The notes beneath the pieces were generated by a model that worked only from the letters and a program-made list of their open reading frames with translations, had not been told where the DNA came from and searched no databases. Source: JAFALK01 sp042701975 (GTDB taxonomy: Bacteria > Pseudomonadota > Gammaproteobacteria > Burkholderiales > Burkholderiaceae_C). Taken from it: a DNA stretch of 64,000 bases. Positions within the stretch are counted from its first letter, which is position 1. Each line of letters opens with the position of its first letter. Position numbers and translations under genes: made by a program. Of this stretch, positions 33,946 through 43,527 are shown one piece after another. Location: contig CP170561.1 of assembly GCA_042701975.1 (NCBI GenBank), positions 2,046,001 through 2,110,000 on the forward strand. Reading direction: 5' to 3'.

Positions 33946-35225
33946 GCGGCCGGCCGACGGCCTGCTGGGATCGCGAGGATCTGCTGCGGCGTGTTCGGCA
34001 TGCGCTGGACATCGCCGCGCAGGCGCTTCGTCAGCTGCATCTGTCCAAGGACGATGCCGCTCCATCGGATCTGGCGCCTCCGTTGATCGATGCCAAGGTC
34101 GCTGCGGAGGCGGCGATGCTGCTGCGCTCTGCCGCCTTCCTGGCGGACGAAGACACGAGCATTGCACGGCAATGTGCGGGGCTGGCGCAGTTGATCGGGC
34201 CACAGGCGCGCAGCGAGGCCGTGCTTGCATCCATGTGCCAGGAGCCGGGCGCAGCGCTTGAGCACGCGGCCGCCCACATCCACCTTCAGGCCCTGGGTTA
34301 TGGCGATGAAGGCGTGGATCTGCTGATGCAGGACCTGCTTGCGGATGAAGGCCTGCCTTCACCCGGCTTGTTGATCAAGCCTGAACTGGAATACCACTGG
34401 CTGCGACAGATCGCCACCGGAGCCACCGCCGAGCGGGATGGAGCGCGCTTGATCGCTGGCGCCTGCTGGGCGCGGCCGCTCGATGCGCTGGGCGCGGCTG
34501 TCCATGACTACTACGCCTTCACTCATGTGGTGCTTCATGCCAGCGACATGGGGCGGCGCGCCGTGCAGACGCCAAGGCCGGTGTCGGCAATTGAAGCGGA
34601 CGCGGAGGCCGGGCTGGCCGCGTCGCTGGATGCCGGCAATTTCGATCTGGCGGCCGAACTCCTGTGGACCTGGCCGATGCTGGACCGCCCCTGGAGTGCC
34701 ACGGCGGCCTTTGCCTTCTTCACGCTGGCGGCCGAGCAGGACGCGCATGGCTTCCTGCCTGGCCCCGGCTATCGAAGCGCCGACGCGCGCAATCTCGGCG
34801 AAGCGCAGCGCGGCGCCTATCGGCTGCAGAGCTCCTACCACGCCGGCATTGTTTTTGGCTTCCTGTGCGCGGCGGCGCTGCGGCCGGGGCGTGCGCCGCC
34901 GGCCCGGCTCGCGACAGGATCCCCGAGCGAGCGCGTGCCCCAACTGATGCGGCAACTCACGGAACGTTCGGAGGCGGCAAGTTGGCGCTCGGCGATGAAC
35001 GAGCTGGACGTCGGGCAGCAGGCCCTGCTGGCCGACTTCGTGCTGGCCGTGATCTTGCGGCGCGCAGCCGCCGCCAGCGACTTGTGCGCGCTCCGCGAGG
35101 GGTTGCAAGCCGCCGCGGAGCTGGAGCTGGCCGATGGCCCGTCGCCGCGGCAGGCCCTGGCGCTGCTGCGGCGAGCCATGCTGATGGCGCGGATCAGCTC
35201 CCCTTCGCAGCCTTCCAGCGCTTGA
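33942..35225 (+). CDS. Helical protein of unknown function (DUF6895-like by memory)
   Basis: The 427-residue protein starts at a GTG overlapping the small gene's stop. It is almost wholly alpha-helical, with no signal peptide. Segments such as LIKPELEYHWLRQIAT, HDYYAFTHVVLHASDMGRRA and YHAGIVFGFLCAAALRPGRA resemble the uncharacterised DUF6895 group as I recall it, possibly an alpha/alpha-toroid fold. No catalytic motif is certain. Coupling to the 77-residue protein makes that its probable partner or substrate. The 3' end overlaps the epimerase gene by 32 bases on the other strand. Confidence 0.68.
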   Translation: MSGRPTACWDREDLLRRVRHALDIAAQALRQLHLSKDDAAPSDLAPPLIDAKVAAEAAMLLRSAAFLADEDTSIARQCAGLAQLIGPQARSEAVLASMCQEPGAALEHAAAHIHLQALGYGDEGVDLLMQDLLADEGLPSPGLLIKPELEYHWLRQIATGATAERDGARLIAGACWARPLDALGAAVHDYYAFTHVVLHASDMGRRAVQTPRPVSAIEADAEAGLAASLDAGNFDLAAELLWTWPMLDRPWSATAAFAFFTLAAEQDAHGFLPGPGYRSADARNLGEAQRGAYRLQSSYHAGIVFGFLCAAALRPGRAPPARLATGSPSERVPQLMRQLTERSEAASWRSAMNELDVGQQALLADFVLAVILRRAAAASDLCALREGLQAAAELELADGPSPRQALALLRRAMLMARISSPSQPSSA

Positions 35226-36321
35226 GGATGTCCGCCTCCTGCTCCGGCGTGAATGCGAGCTTGGTGCGTGCGCCCTGTTCTACCTTCTGCTGCGCCTTGT
35301 ACCAGGCCAGCGTATCGACCACCGTCTGCTCGATCGGGCGGAAGCGCATGCCGGCCTTCACTGCGCGCGCGTTCTTCCAGGTGTGGAAGCCCTTGGTATC
35401 GCCGTAGTAGGGCGACCAGATCGGGAACTCGACGTCCTCCTGCTTGGACATGAACTCCGAGGAGATCCAGGTCAGCGAGCTCTTGGCCGTGGTGGCCTTC
35501 TGGCAGGCGGTCACGCAGCGGCCCCAGTTCATCGGCTCGGCCGGACCCACGGCGTTGAAGGCGCCCGTGGTGTTGTTCTCCACCACCTTCACCAGCCATT
35601 CGGCCAGGTCGCGCACGTCGATCAGCTGGAAGGGGTCCGTCGGCGCACCCGGCACGGCGATCTCGCCGCCCTGGTCGAAACGCACCGGCCAGTAGGTGAA
35701 GCGGCCGGTCGGATCGTCCGGGCCCACGATGTAGCCGGGGCGGACGACGGTGGTGCGGCCGGGCAGGGCCTTCTCGGCCGCCTGCTCGCAAGCCGCCTTC
35801 AGGCCGCCGTAGTTTTCGAAGTTCTTGCCCATGGTCTCGACCTTCGGGTCGGCGAGCACGGCCAGCGGCGTGTCTTCGTCGCCGCCGATGGGGCTGGGTT
35901 CCTTGTAGCAGCTGATGCTGGAGATGTAGATGTACTGCTTGACGCGCGGCGCCAGCAGTTGCGCGGAGGCGCCGACCATGCGCGGGTAGTAGCCCGAGTC
36001 ATCGATCACGGCATCCCATTCGCCGGTCTCCAGCGACTTCAAGCCCTCGCCCTTGAGCGGATCGCGGTCGCCCTGGCGCTTCTCGATGTCCGGGAACAGG
36101 CCGGGGCGCGTCTTGCCGCGGTTGAACAGCGTCAGCGTGTGGCCGCGGGCCTTGGCCACCTCGACGATGGCCGGGCCGAGGAAGCCCGTGCCGCCGAGGA
36201 TGAGGATGCGCTTCGGTGCCGCGGCGCGGGCGATGGAGCCAACGCCGAGCAAGCTGACACCGCTGAGTGCCGAGGCGGCCTGGAGGATCTGCCTGCGCGA
36301 AAGGTCTTTCTTCATGCTCAT
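35194..36321 (-). CDS. NAD-dependent epimerase/dehydratase with Tat signal
   Basis: The 375-residue protein has a twin-arginine signal (SRRQILQAASALSG, Arg9-Arg10) before a Rossmann domain ILILGGTGFLGPAIVEVAKA. Later features are TLFNRGKTRP, YISSISCYKE and VVRPGYIVGPDDPTGRFTYW. Extended SDR proteins with a Tat signal would fold with NAD(P) in the cytoplasm and then be exported. AAGGAG lies five bases before ATG 36321, which overlaps the transporter stop by four bases. The substrate is unknown; it is probably the compound handled by the receptor and transporter upstream. Confidence 0.85.
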   Translation of the reverse strand: MSMKKDLSRRQILQAASALSGVSLLGVGSIARAAAPKRILILGGTGFLGPAIVEVAKARGHTLTLFNRGKTRPGLFPDIEKRQGDRDPLKGEGLKSLETGEWDAVIDDSGYYPRMVGASAQLLAPRVKQYIYISSISCYKEPSPIGGDEDTPLAVLADPKVETMGKNFENYGGLKAACEQAAEKALPGRTTVVRPGYIVGPDDPTGRFTYWPVRFDQGGEIAVPGAPTDPFQLIDVRDLAEWLVKVVENNTTGAFNAVGPAEPMNWGRCVTACQKATTAKSSLTWISSEFMSKQEDVEFPIWSPYYGDTKGFHTWKNARAVKAGMRFRPIEQTVVDTLAWYKAQQKVEQGARTKLAFTPEQEADILKRWKAAKGS

Positions 36322-37646
36322 GTCTGCTCCTTGTTGATTTCGCTCTCTGACGTACCGGCACGCCGGCCGACCAATCGGCCCAGCCACGCTGCAATGCCCA
36401 CCCACACACCCGTGCTGCCCAGTGCCGCCACCGACACCGGCACGGCCAGTGCTGCGAAGAAGCTCGGCGCCCACACGCCCAGGAAGTCTCCGCTGCGGAA
36501 CACAAAGGTGTCGATGAAGGCCTTGGACTTGTACTTCTCCTCCGGCCCCAGCGGGATGTAGAGGATCTCGCGCGCCGGCCGGTCCACCGCGTAGTGGACA
36601 CCGCGGCGCAGGATCTGAACAGCGGCCAGCACCGCGTAGGTCGGCAGCACGACCAGCGCACCCATGCCGGCGAGCGTGAGCAGCGGCAGCACCAGCAGCA
36701 CGCCAGACACGCCGATCCAGCGCAGCAGCCGGCTCGTCACCAGCAATTGCAGCAGCAGTGTCAGCACGTTCACGGCCACGTCGATCTTGGCGAAGGCCGC
36801 CGTGCGCTCGGCCCGCGTGCCAAAGCTTTTGGCGACGATATCGCCCTGCATCAGGTAGAGGAAGGTGGAGGTGATCGCGAACAGCAGCATGTACATGCAG
36901 ATCGTCTGCAGATAGCGCGAGCCCATGATGGCCTTGAAGCCGGCGCGGAAGTCCGGCCCCGGTTCGCGATTGCGCTCTCCAGTCTCTGACAGCCTGAAGC
37001 GGCGCGCCAGTTGCAGCATGCACACGACCGCCACTTCCAGGCTCAGCGCCGCGATGATGTTCAGCCCCGTGGGTTCCAGATGAAAGCCCAGCGGGCCACG
37101 CGTCAGCGCTTCCGTCACCGCCGCGCCCACCACGGCACCGAGCGTGCCGCCCATCGAGATCATCGCGAACAGCCGCTTGCCCTGGTCCTCGGTGAACACG
37201 TCGGCCATCAGGCTCCAGAACACCGACACGACGAAGAGGTTGAAGACACTGAGCCAGACGTAGAAGACATAGCCCAGCAGCGTGCCGCCGTGCTCGGGCA
37301 GCAGCGCGAACAGCACCGCGAAGAGCAGCAGGTTGGCCGCAAAGAAATGCGAGACCGCCGGAATGAAGCGCTTGCGCGGCAGGCGCGAGACCAGCGCTGC
37401 GTAGAGCGGATGAGCCACCAGCATCACCACCATCGTGGTCGTCATCAGCCAGGGCAGCTTGTCCGCGCCCTGCGCAATGCCCATGGCCTCGCGCACGGGG
37501 CGCAGCAGGTACAGGCTCATCAGCAGGAAAAAGAAATAAGCCGCGGCCCAAAGCAGGGGCGCGGCCTCGCCGGGGCGCAGCAGCACGAGCCGCTGCAGCA
37601 GCGGCGTCGACGCCTTCGGAGAATTCGAAGCGGTGGTGCTGTCCAT
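36318..37646 (-). CDS. MFS-fold transporter, ATP/ADP-carrier-like
   Basis: The 442-residue protein has about 12 membrane segments. VFWSLMADVFTEDQGKRLFA and MISMGGTLGAVVGAA resemble the free-living bacterial relatives of the NTP/NDP translocase (Tlc/AAA) family. The loop PLGPEEKYKSKAFIDTFVFR is also typical of that group. The substrate in free-living bacteria is unknown and need not be a nucleotide. It lies 91 bases downstream of the TonB-dependent receptor gene. The ATG at 37646 gives MDSTTASNSPKAST, a polar N-terminal tail before TM1. Confidence 0.82.
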   Translation of the reverse strand: MDSTTASNSPKASTPLLQRLVLLRPGEAAPLLWAAAYFFFLLMSLYLLRPVREAMGIAQGADKLPWLMTTTMVVMLVAHPLYAALVSRLPRKRFIPAVSHFFAANLLLFAVLFALLPEHGGTLLGYVFYVWLSVFNLFVVSVFWSLMADVFTEDQGKRLFAMISMGGTLGAVVGAAVTEALTRGPLGFHLEPTGLNIIAALSLEVAVVCMLQLARRFRLSETGERNREPGPDFRAGFKAIMGSRYLQTICMYMLLFAITSTFLYLMQGDIVAKSFGTRAERTAAFAKIDVAVNVLTLLLQLLVTSRLLRWIGVSGVLLVLPLLTLAGMGALVVLPTYAVLAAVQILRRGVHYAVDRPAREILYIPLGPEEKYKSKAFIDTFVFRSGDFLGVWAPSFFAALAVPVSVAALGSTGVWVGIAAWLGRLVGRRAGTSESEINKEQT

Positions 37647-37737
37647 CGGGGCGCGATTAAACACCTGCGCGCCCCGGATGCAGCAAGTCATGTGTCGGCC
37701 CGCGCAGGGGCCGACATCGATCACATGGGCAAACCGA

Positions 37738-39999
37738 TCAGAGCTTGCCTGACACCGTGACGAAGAACTGGCGCGGCGCACCGACCAGCAGGGTTTGGCC
37801 CGTGCCGTTCGGATCGCTGTTGGTGAAGCCGTTGGAGCCGACCGTCGAGATGTAGGTCTTGTTCGTCAGGTTGCTGACGCCGAACTGCAGCGTGCCTTCG
37901 GAGATGAAGCCGAGGCTCTTGCTGCGCACGCCACCGCTGATGTTCAGCAGGGCGCGGCCTTGCACCGAGTTGTCGTTCAGGTAGGTGTAGTAACGCTTGG
38001 ACATGTAGTCCGCACCGATCGAGCCGAAGAGCTGGCCGTTGTCGTAGCCGAGGCTGGTCTTGTACATGGTGTCGGGGGAGTCGACCACATGCTTGCCCTT
38101 GATCGCCACGGGCGTGCCGTTGTTGATCACGTTGTCCTGGTAGGTCGAGCGGCTCTGGCTCAGGCTGTTGTACCAGGTGATGCCAGGAGCCAGGCGCAGC
38201 GAGAGCGCCGCTTCCACGCCGATCGAGCGCACGCCGCCGACGTTGGACAGCACCGAAGGATTGCCCTGGATGCCCGAGCCTTGTTGCACGGCGAGCTGGC
38301 GGTCGTGGAAGTTGACGAGGTAGGCGGTCAGCGAGCCCTGGTACAAGCGCGTCTGGGTGCGCCAGCCGGCTTCGAAGCTGTCCGAGGTCTCGGGCTTGAG
38401 GGTGCCCTTGATCGCGTTGAAGCCCGCAGCAGTCGTGGAGAACGGGCCACCGGTGCCAGCGGCCTGGTAGACGCGCATGTTGCGCGCGGCGCCGGCAAAG
38501 AGCTCGTCGATGTCGGAGAGCTGGTAGTTCACGCCGATCTGCGGCAAGAAGCCCTTGCTGGCCGTGATGCTGCCGCTGGGCTGGGTGGTGCCGACCTGCA
38601 GATCACCGTCGATCTTGGCGCGCAGCGACTTGAAGCCGAAGCCCAGCGTCAGATCCTTGGCCAGCGACACCGTGTCAGACAGCGAGAACTGCGTCGTCTT
38701 GGTGGTGAAGGCGTACTGCCACTGCGTGAAGTATGGGTTGCTCGGGAACTCGTAGACCGACGGGATGGCGTTGGCGGGCGCGTTGTAGAAGCGGCGGGCC
38801 TGGTCGAAGTCGTTGTTCTCGAACCAGAAGCCGGCCTTGATCAGATGGGCGCCCATCTCGTACTCGAGCGTGGAGACGAGGCCGTCGCGGTGGATGCTGT
38901 ACTCGGTCGTGCGCAGCGACAGCACCGGTGCGGTCGGTGCGGGCGGGTAGGGCGTGAACCACAGGCCCATGCCCTTGTTGTGGTGGTAGTAGGCGGTGGT
39001 CTTCAGGCGCAGCTGATCGCTGAGCTTGGCGTCGAGCGTGATGCCAGCCAGCTGGTCGTCACGCAGGCCGGCGCCGGCGTAGTAGGCGTCGTCGCACTGG
39101 GCCACGTAGGTGGTGCCGTTGTTGCCGCACAGCGTGTTGGCAGCGTTCAGCGCGGCGGTGAAGTTGGGATAGAAGTTGTCCCAGTCCTTGCCCAGGCGCT
39201 TGATCATCTCCAGCGACATGTCCTGGTAGTCGACCTCGCGGCGCTTGGAGGTGTTGATGAAGGCCGAGAGCTTGCTGGCACCGAAGTTCTTCACGTACTT
39301 CAGGTTCCACTGCTCCAGGCGCTGCTCGCCTTCGCCCTTCCACTTGTCGGCGTTCTGGTTGGTGTAGCTGATGTAGAAGGAACCGAACTCGCTCTCGCCG
39401 GTGTCCACGCGCAAGAAGGTGCGGCGGTTGGAATCGCTGCCCACGGTCTGCGCGGCCTGGAAGCCGAACTTCTTGAGCGGGTCGGACGAGTAGAACTGCA
39501 GCGTGCCGCCGAGATTGCTGTTCGAAGCCGTCTCCAGCGAGCCCGTGCCTTGCGACAGGTAGGCGCGGTTGACGTTCTCCGAAGAGATGGCGCGGCTGAT
39601 GTGCAGGCCGTTGGAGTTGCCGTAGGACATGTCGCCCAGCGGCACGTCGTCAAGCGTGAAGCCGAGCTGGTTCTGCGAGAAGGAACGCACCGTGATGCGC
39701 GTGGACCACTCGTAGTTGCCGAGCGCGTCGGCGGACTGGAAGTTCACGCCAGGCAGGCGCGAGACGGTCAGCAGCGGGCTGGTGCCGGCAACGGCGCCTT
39801 CGAAATCGGCGGCGGTCAGGCCTTGCACCGAGCGCAGCTGGCCGCGGCCCTGGGTGACGGTGACGCGTTCCAGCTCGGCAGTGCTGGGGGCAGCGGTTGC
39901 TTCATCCGACTGTGCCCGTGCGGGCAGGGAAGCGGTCATGCTGGCAAACACGGCGAGCATCGCGGTGGCGAGAGCGGAAGGCTTGAAGGACTTGGACAT
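37738..39999 (-). CDS. TonB-dependent outer membrane receptor
   Basis: The 753-residue protein has a signal peptide (to ARAQS), a TonB-box-like ERVTVTQG, a plug domain (LLTVSRLPGVNFQSADALGN, then RITVRSFSQNQLGFTLDDVP) and a 22-strand barrel ending QFFVTVSGKL. It imports a scarce ligand using TonB energy. The partners encoded downstream (an ATP/ADP-carrier-like transporter and a Tat epimerase) point to an organic ligand rather than a simple siderophore. A Fur-like palindrome lies about 235 bases upstream, so iron control is possible. The ligand is not identified. Confidence 0.93.
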   Translation of the reverse strand: MSKSFKPSALATAMLAVFASMTASLPARAQSDEATAAPSTAELERVTVTQGRGQLRSVQGLTAADFEGAVAGTSPLLTVSRLPGVNFQSADALGNYEWSTRITVRSFSQNQLGFTLDDVPLGDMSYGNSNGLHISRAISSENVNRAYLSQGTGSLETASNSNLGGTLQFYSSDPLKKFGFQAAQTVGSDSNRRTFLRVDTGESEFGSFYISYTNQNADKWKGEGEQRLEQWNLKYVKNFGASKLSAFINTSKRREVDYQDMSLEMIKRLGKDWDNFYPNFTAALNAANTLCGNNGTTYVAQCDDAYYAGAGLRDDQLAGITLDAKLSDQLRLKTTAYYHHNKGMGLWFTPYPPAPTAPVLSLRTTEYSIHRDGLVSTLEYEMGAHLIKAGFWFENNDFDQARRFYNAPANAIPSVYEFPSNPYFTQWQYAFTTKTTQFSLSDTVSLAKDLTLGFGFKSLRAKIDGDLQVGTTQPSGSITASKGFLPQIGVNYQLSDIDELFAGAARNMRVYQAAGTGGPFSTTAAGFNAIKGTLKPETSDSFEAGWRTQTRLYQGSLTAYLVNFHDRQLAVQQGSGIQGNPSVLSNVGGVRSIGVEAALSLRLAPGITWYNSLSQSRSTYQDNVINNGTPVAIKGKHVVDSPDTMYKTSLGYDNGQLFGSIGADYMSKRYYTYLNDNSVQGRALLNISGGVRSKSLGFISEGTLQFGVSNLTNKTYISTVGSNGFTNSDPNGTGQTLLVGAPRQFFVTVSGKL

Positions 40000-40378
40000 C
40001 TTGTGGACTCAGGTCTGGTTGGAGGGGCTGGGCCGCCACCCGGGCGAAGTGCCGGGGTGTTGGGGCGGGCGCAGTCTCACAGCCGTCCACAAAGGGATCG
40101 TGACAATGACGAGGATGGGCCCGTCAGTGCGCTGGATCCGCAACGTCACACAAGCGTCGGCGAATCGTCACGCGCTCATCACGAGGCGTGGGTGCAATCG
40201 CGCTGCATGCATATTTGATATAAACACCTATTGATAATCAAATTATCGTATCATATGTAACATTGAAGCGAATTTGTGGTTGCTGAAGCAAAATTGAAAC
40301 ATCAGATGAGTGGACGAGTTAATCGTTTTGGCTGACGATTCGCATTCCTGAAGCATTTTGGAATGGATGGAGTCGGAA
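40000..40378. promoter_or_regulatory. Divergent region between the receptor and fic genes, with Fur-like palindrome
   Basis: The 379 bases hold no supported gene. The stretch 40210-40275 is AT-rich unlike its surroundings. GATAAT (40233-40238) and ATTATC (40242-40247) form an inverted repeat with a 3-base centre, similar to Fur half-sites but with one spacing change (Fur 7-1-7 sites have a 1-base centre). The long GC-rich part 40000-40200 would be a 200-base receptor leader; no known riboswitch core was recognised. Confidence 0.4.
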
Positions 40379-41995
40379 ATGAGTAACAACAGCGTCGGCT
40401 TCGGATGGCTGGCGGAGAAGCTTGGAATTCAGACCGCCCAGCCGCTTCGGACGCTGTCTTGCATCGGCAAGACCCGAAGCGAGACTCAGACCAACAACCA
40501 AGTGTTGCGCGTCTTTCCGGCCGCCTATCAACCGGCGGACACCTTCGCAGGACATTTCGAGTTTGGCCTGAAGTACGAGGAAATTCACCTTGAGTTCCTC
40601 TCGCGCCTGTTCAGCCGAATCGATCCGCGTGACCTGGAGACCTGGGTCAGCGCGGAGCCCACTGGTCAGTACGCGCGTCGGGCAGGATTTCTCTTCGAGT
40701 GGATCTCGGGTCGGGTTCTGGATGCTCCTGATCGAGCGGCGGGCAACTACGTGGATGCCTTGTCGAGCGACCACTATGTGACCCGCACAGAGCCGCTTCG
40801 GAATCGGCGCTGGCGCGTCTATGACAACCTGCCAGGCACTCCGGCTTTCTGCCCGCTCGTGCGTCGAACAGCGCAACTGGTCGCCGCAGCCGACTTCGAC
40901 ACCAAGGCCGAACTGGAGAAGCTCGATCTCGAGTTCGGAGCGGACGTGCTGATGCGAAGTGCCAGTTGGTTGACGCTCAAGGAGTCGCAGGCCAGCTTTC
41001 TCATCGAGCGCGAGGCGGACAAGTCTGACCGCATCAAGCGATTCGCTAACGTAATTGCCAAGCACTCCGGGCGCATCCCGAATCCCTTGGACTTGCCTTC
41101 GCTTGAAACGCTGCAGCAGGGCATCCTCGGCGACAACGCGCTGCGAAAAGGCTTGCGTCGCTCGCCCATCTTCGTAGGGCAGGAGACGATGTACCAGAAC
41201 ATCGTTCACTACGTTGCCCCCCGCTACGAGGATACGACGGAGATGCTGCGGGGCTTGCAGGAGTTCGAGATTGCAACCAGAAAGGCTTCTCCGCTCGTGC
41301 GCGCCGCGGTGATCGCCTTTGCCTTTATCTACATCCACCCGATGCGCGACGGCAATGGTCGCATCCATCGGTTCCTGATCAATGACACCCTGCAGCGGGA
41401 TGGGGCGATTCCCGCCGGTGTGATCCTGCCGATTTCGGCCACGATTACGAACTCAACGCGGGAGCGTGCCGACTACGACCGGGTACTTGAATCCTTCTCA
41501 AAACCCTTCATGGAGCGCTATGGGACTGCATGTCGTTTCGGAGTGCAGTACGAAGCCGCAGACGGCACGCCCACGAACTTCTACTTCGACGACTACGCTG
41601 AAGCCACGCACGCTTGGCGATTCCCGGACCTGACGCAGCACGCGATCTATACGGCAGCCATCGTTGCCAAGACCATCACGAGGGAGATGGCCAACGAAGC
41701 TCGCATACTGATCCGCTTCGACCAGGCAATCAGTCGACTCAAGGACGTAGTGGAGATGCCGAACTCCGATGCGGCCCGAATCATTCGGTCCGTTAAGGAC
41801 AACCAATGGCGGGTGTCGAACAAGCTGCGCGGCGAGTACCCGTTCCTAGAAGAGGAGATCATGCTCCTGCGAGTGACCGAGGCGATCCATTCAGCCTTCG
41901 AGGACAGGGAGCCGGTCGAAATCGTTGACGACAGAGATGCCAGCCGAAGCGAAAGCCCGGGGGATTCAGGCATCAAAGTACTCAGGGGTCCTTGA
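40379..41995 (+). CDS. Fic-domain protein (probable AMP transferase)
   Basis: The 538-residue protein carries the Fic motif HPMRDGNGRIHR at residues 320-331 with catalytic His320 and the phosphate-binding GNGR intact. Fic enzymes move AMP (or other groups) from nucleotides onto hydroxyls of target proteins. An N-terminal domain of about 195 residues precedes a candidate inhibitory helix SFLIER (206-211) in ESQASFLIEREADK; the usual motif is (S/T)xxxE(G/N), so Gly or Asn is replaced by Arg. The C-terminal 120 residues are helical. GGAG lies six bases before ATG 40379. G/C at third positions is lower than in neighbours, and a tRNA gene is adjacent, suggesting acquisition. Confidence 0.88.
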   Translation: MSNNSVGFGWLAEKLGIQTAQPLRTLSCIGKTRSETQTNNQVLRVFPAAYQPADTFAGHFEFGLKYEEIHLEFLSRLFSRIDPRDLETWVSAEPTGQYARRAGFLFEWISGRVLDAPDRAAGNYVDALSSDHYVTRTEPLRNRRWRVYDNLPGTPAFCPLVRRTAQLVAAADFDTKAELEKLDLEFGADVLMRSASWLTLKESQASFLIEREADKSDRIKRFANVIAKHSGRIPNPLDLPSLETLQQGILGDNALRKGLRRSPIFVGQETMYQNIVHYVAPRYEDTTEMLRGLQEFEIATRKASPLVRAAVIAFAFIYIHPMRDGNGRIHRFLINDTLQRDGAIPAGVILPISATITNSTRERADYDRVLESFSKPFMERYGTACRFGVQYEAADGTPTNFYFDDYAEATHAWRFPDLTQHAIYTAAIVAKTITREMANEARILIRFDQAISRLKDVVEMPNSDAARIIRSVKDNQWRVSNKLRGEYPFLEEEIMLLRVTEAIHSAFEDREPVEIVDDRDASRSESPGDSGIKVLRGP

Positions 41996-42283
41996 TGCGG
42001 CCTGCCTGGCTGCTGCAATCGGGAGCCTTACGTTCCTGGCCGAGACCACCGATCAACTCCTTGAGCACGAACTGACGCATCGACACAGCTGCGCCACCGG
42101 CTGGACTTGGTTCGGTGCAAGTCGATGGCACACGCCTGCGGCATCGGCTTTTGCTACTGGCCTGCCTCGAGGGGTGGCGTATCCAAGGCCGTATCCAAGC
42201 TCGTTTCGAAGCGAGACCCTGAAAATGCGAAAAGCCCGATGGACACTGGCCTTTCGACCGATTCCAACGGGCTTCAAAATTTT
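41996..42283. other. Intergenic region between fic and tRNA-Met
   Basis: No gene is supported. Open frames here run into the tRNA and give artefact peptides. The words CGTATCCAAGGC and CGTATCCAAGCT occur back to back near 42178-42200, then a structured terminator. It may be a decayed integration junction; no integrase is present. Confidence 0.4.
42228..42275 (-). terminator. Structured terminator of tRNA-Met
   Basis: On the minus strand AAGCCCG (42274-42268) pairs with CGGGCTT (42238-42232). Inside it TGGA pairs with TCCA, and GGTC with GGCC around a GAAA loop. A TTTTCGCATTTT run follows. It lies ten bases past the tRNA 3' end. Confidence 0.65.
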
Positions 42284-42360
<77 letters not shown>

Positions 42361-42448
42361 TGTGAAGCCCGCTATTCTAGCGATGTTTTGGGGGACAATG
42401 CAAGGCTCCCCGAAAAAATTTTAAACCCGCGGCGGTCGATCCCAGCAG

Positions 42449-43498
<1,050 letters not shown>

Positions 43499-43527
43499 CG
43501 CCTCAGCTGTTCAGCAGAGCTGATCGA

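Noticed and set aside
40000..40200. A cobalamin or other riboswitch in the receptor leader
   Set aside because: The leader is long enough, but no B12 box or other known aptamer core could be found by eye.
40233..40247. A canonical Fur box upstream of the TonB receptor
   Set aside because: The half-sites GATAAT and ATTATC are present, but the centre is three bases rather than one, so it is only noted as Fur-like.
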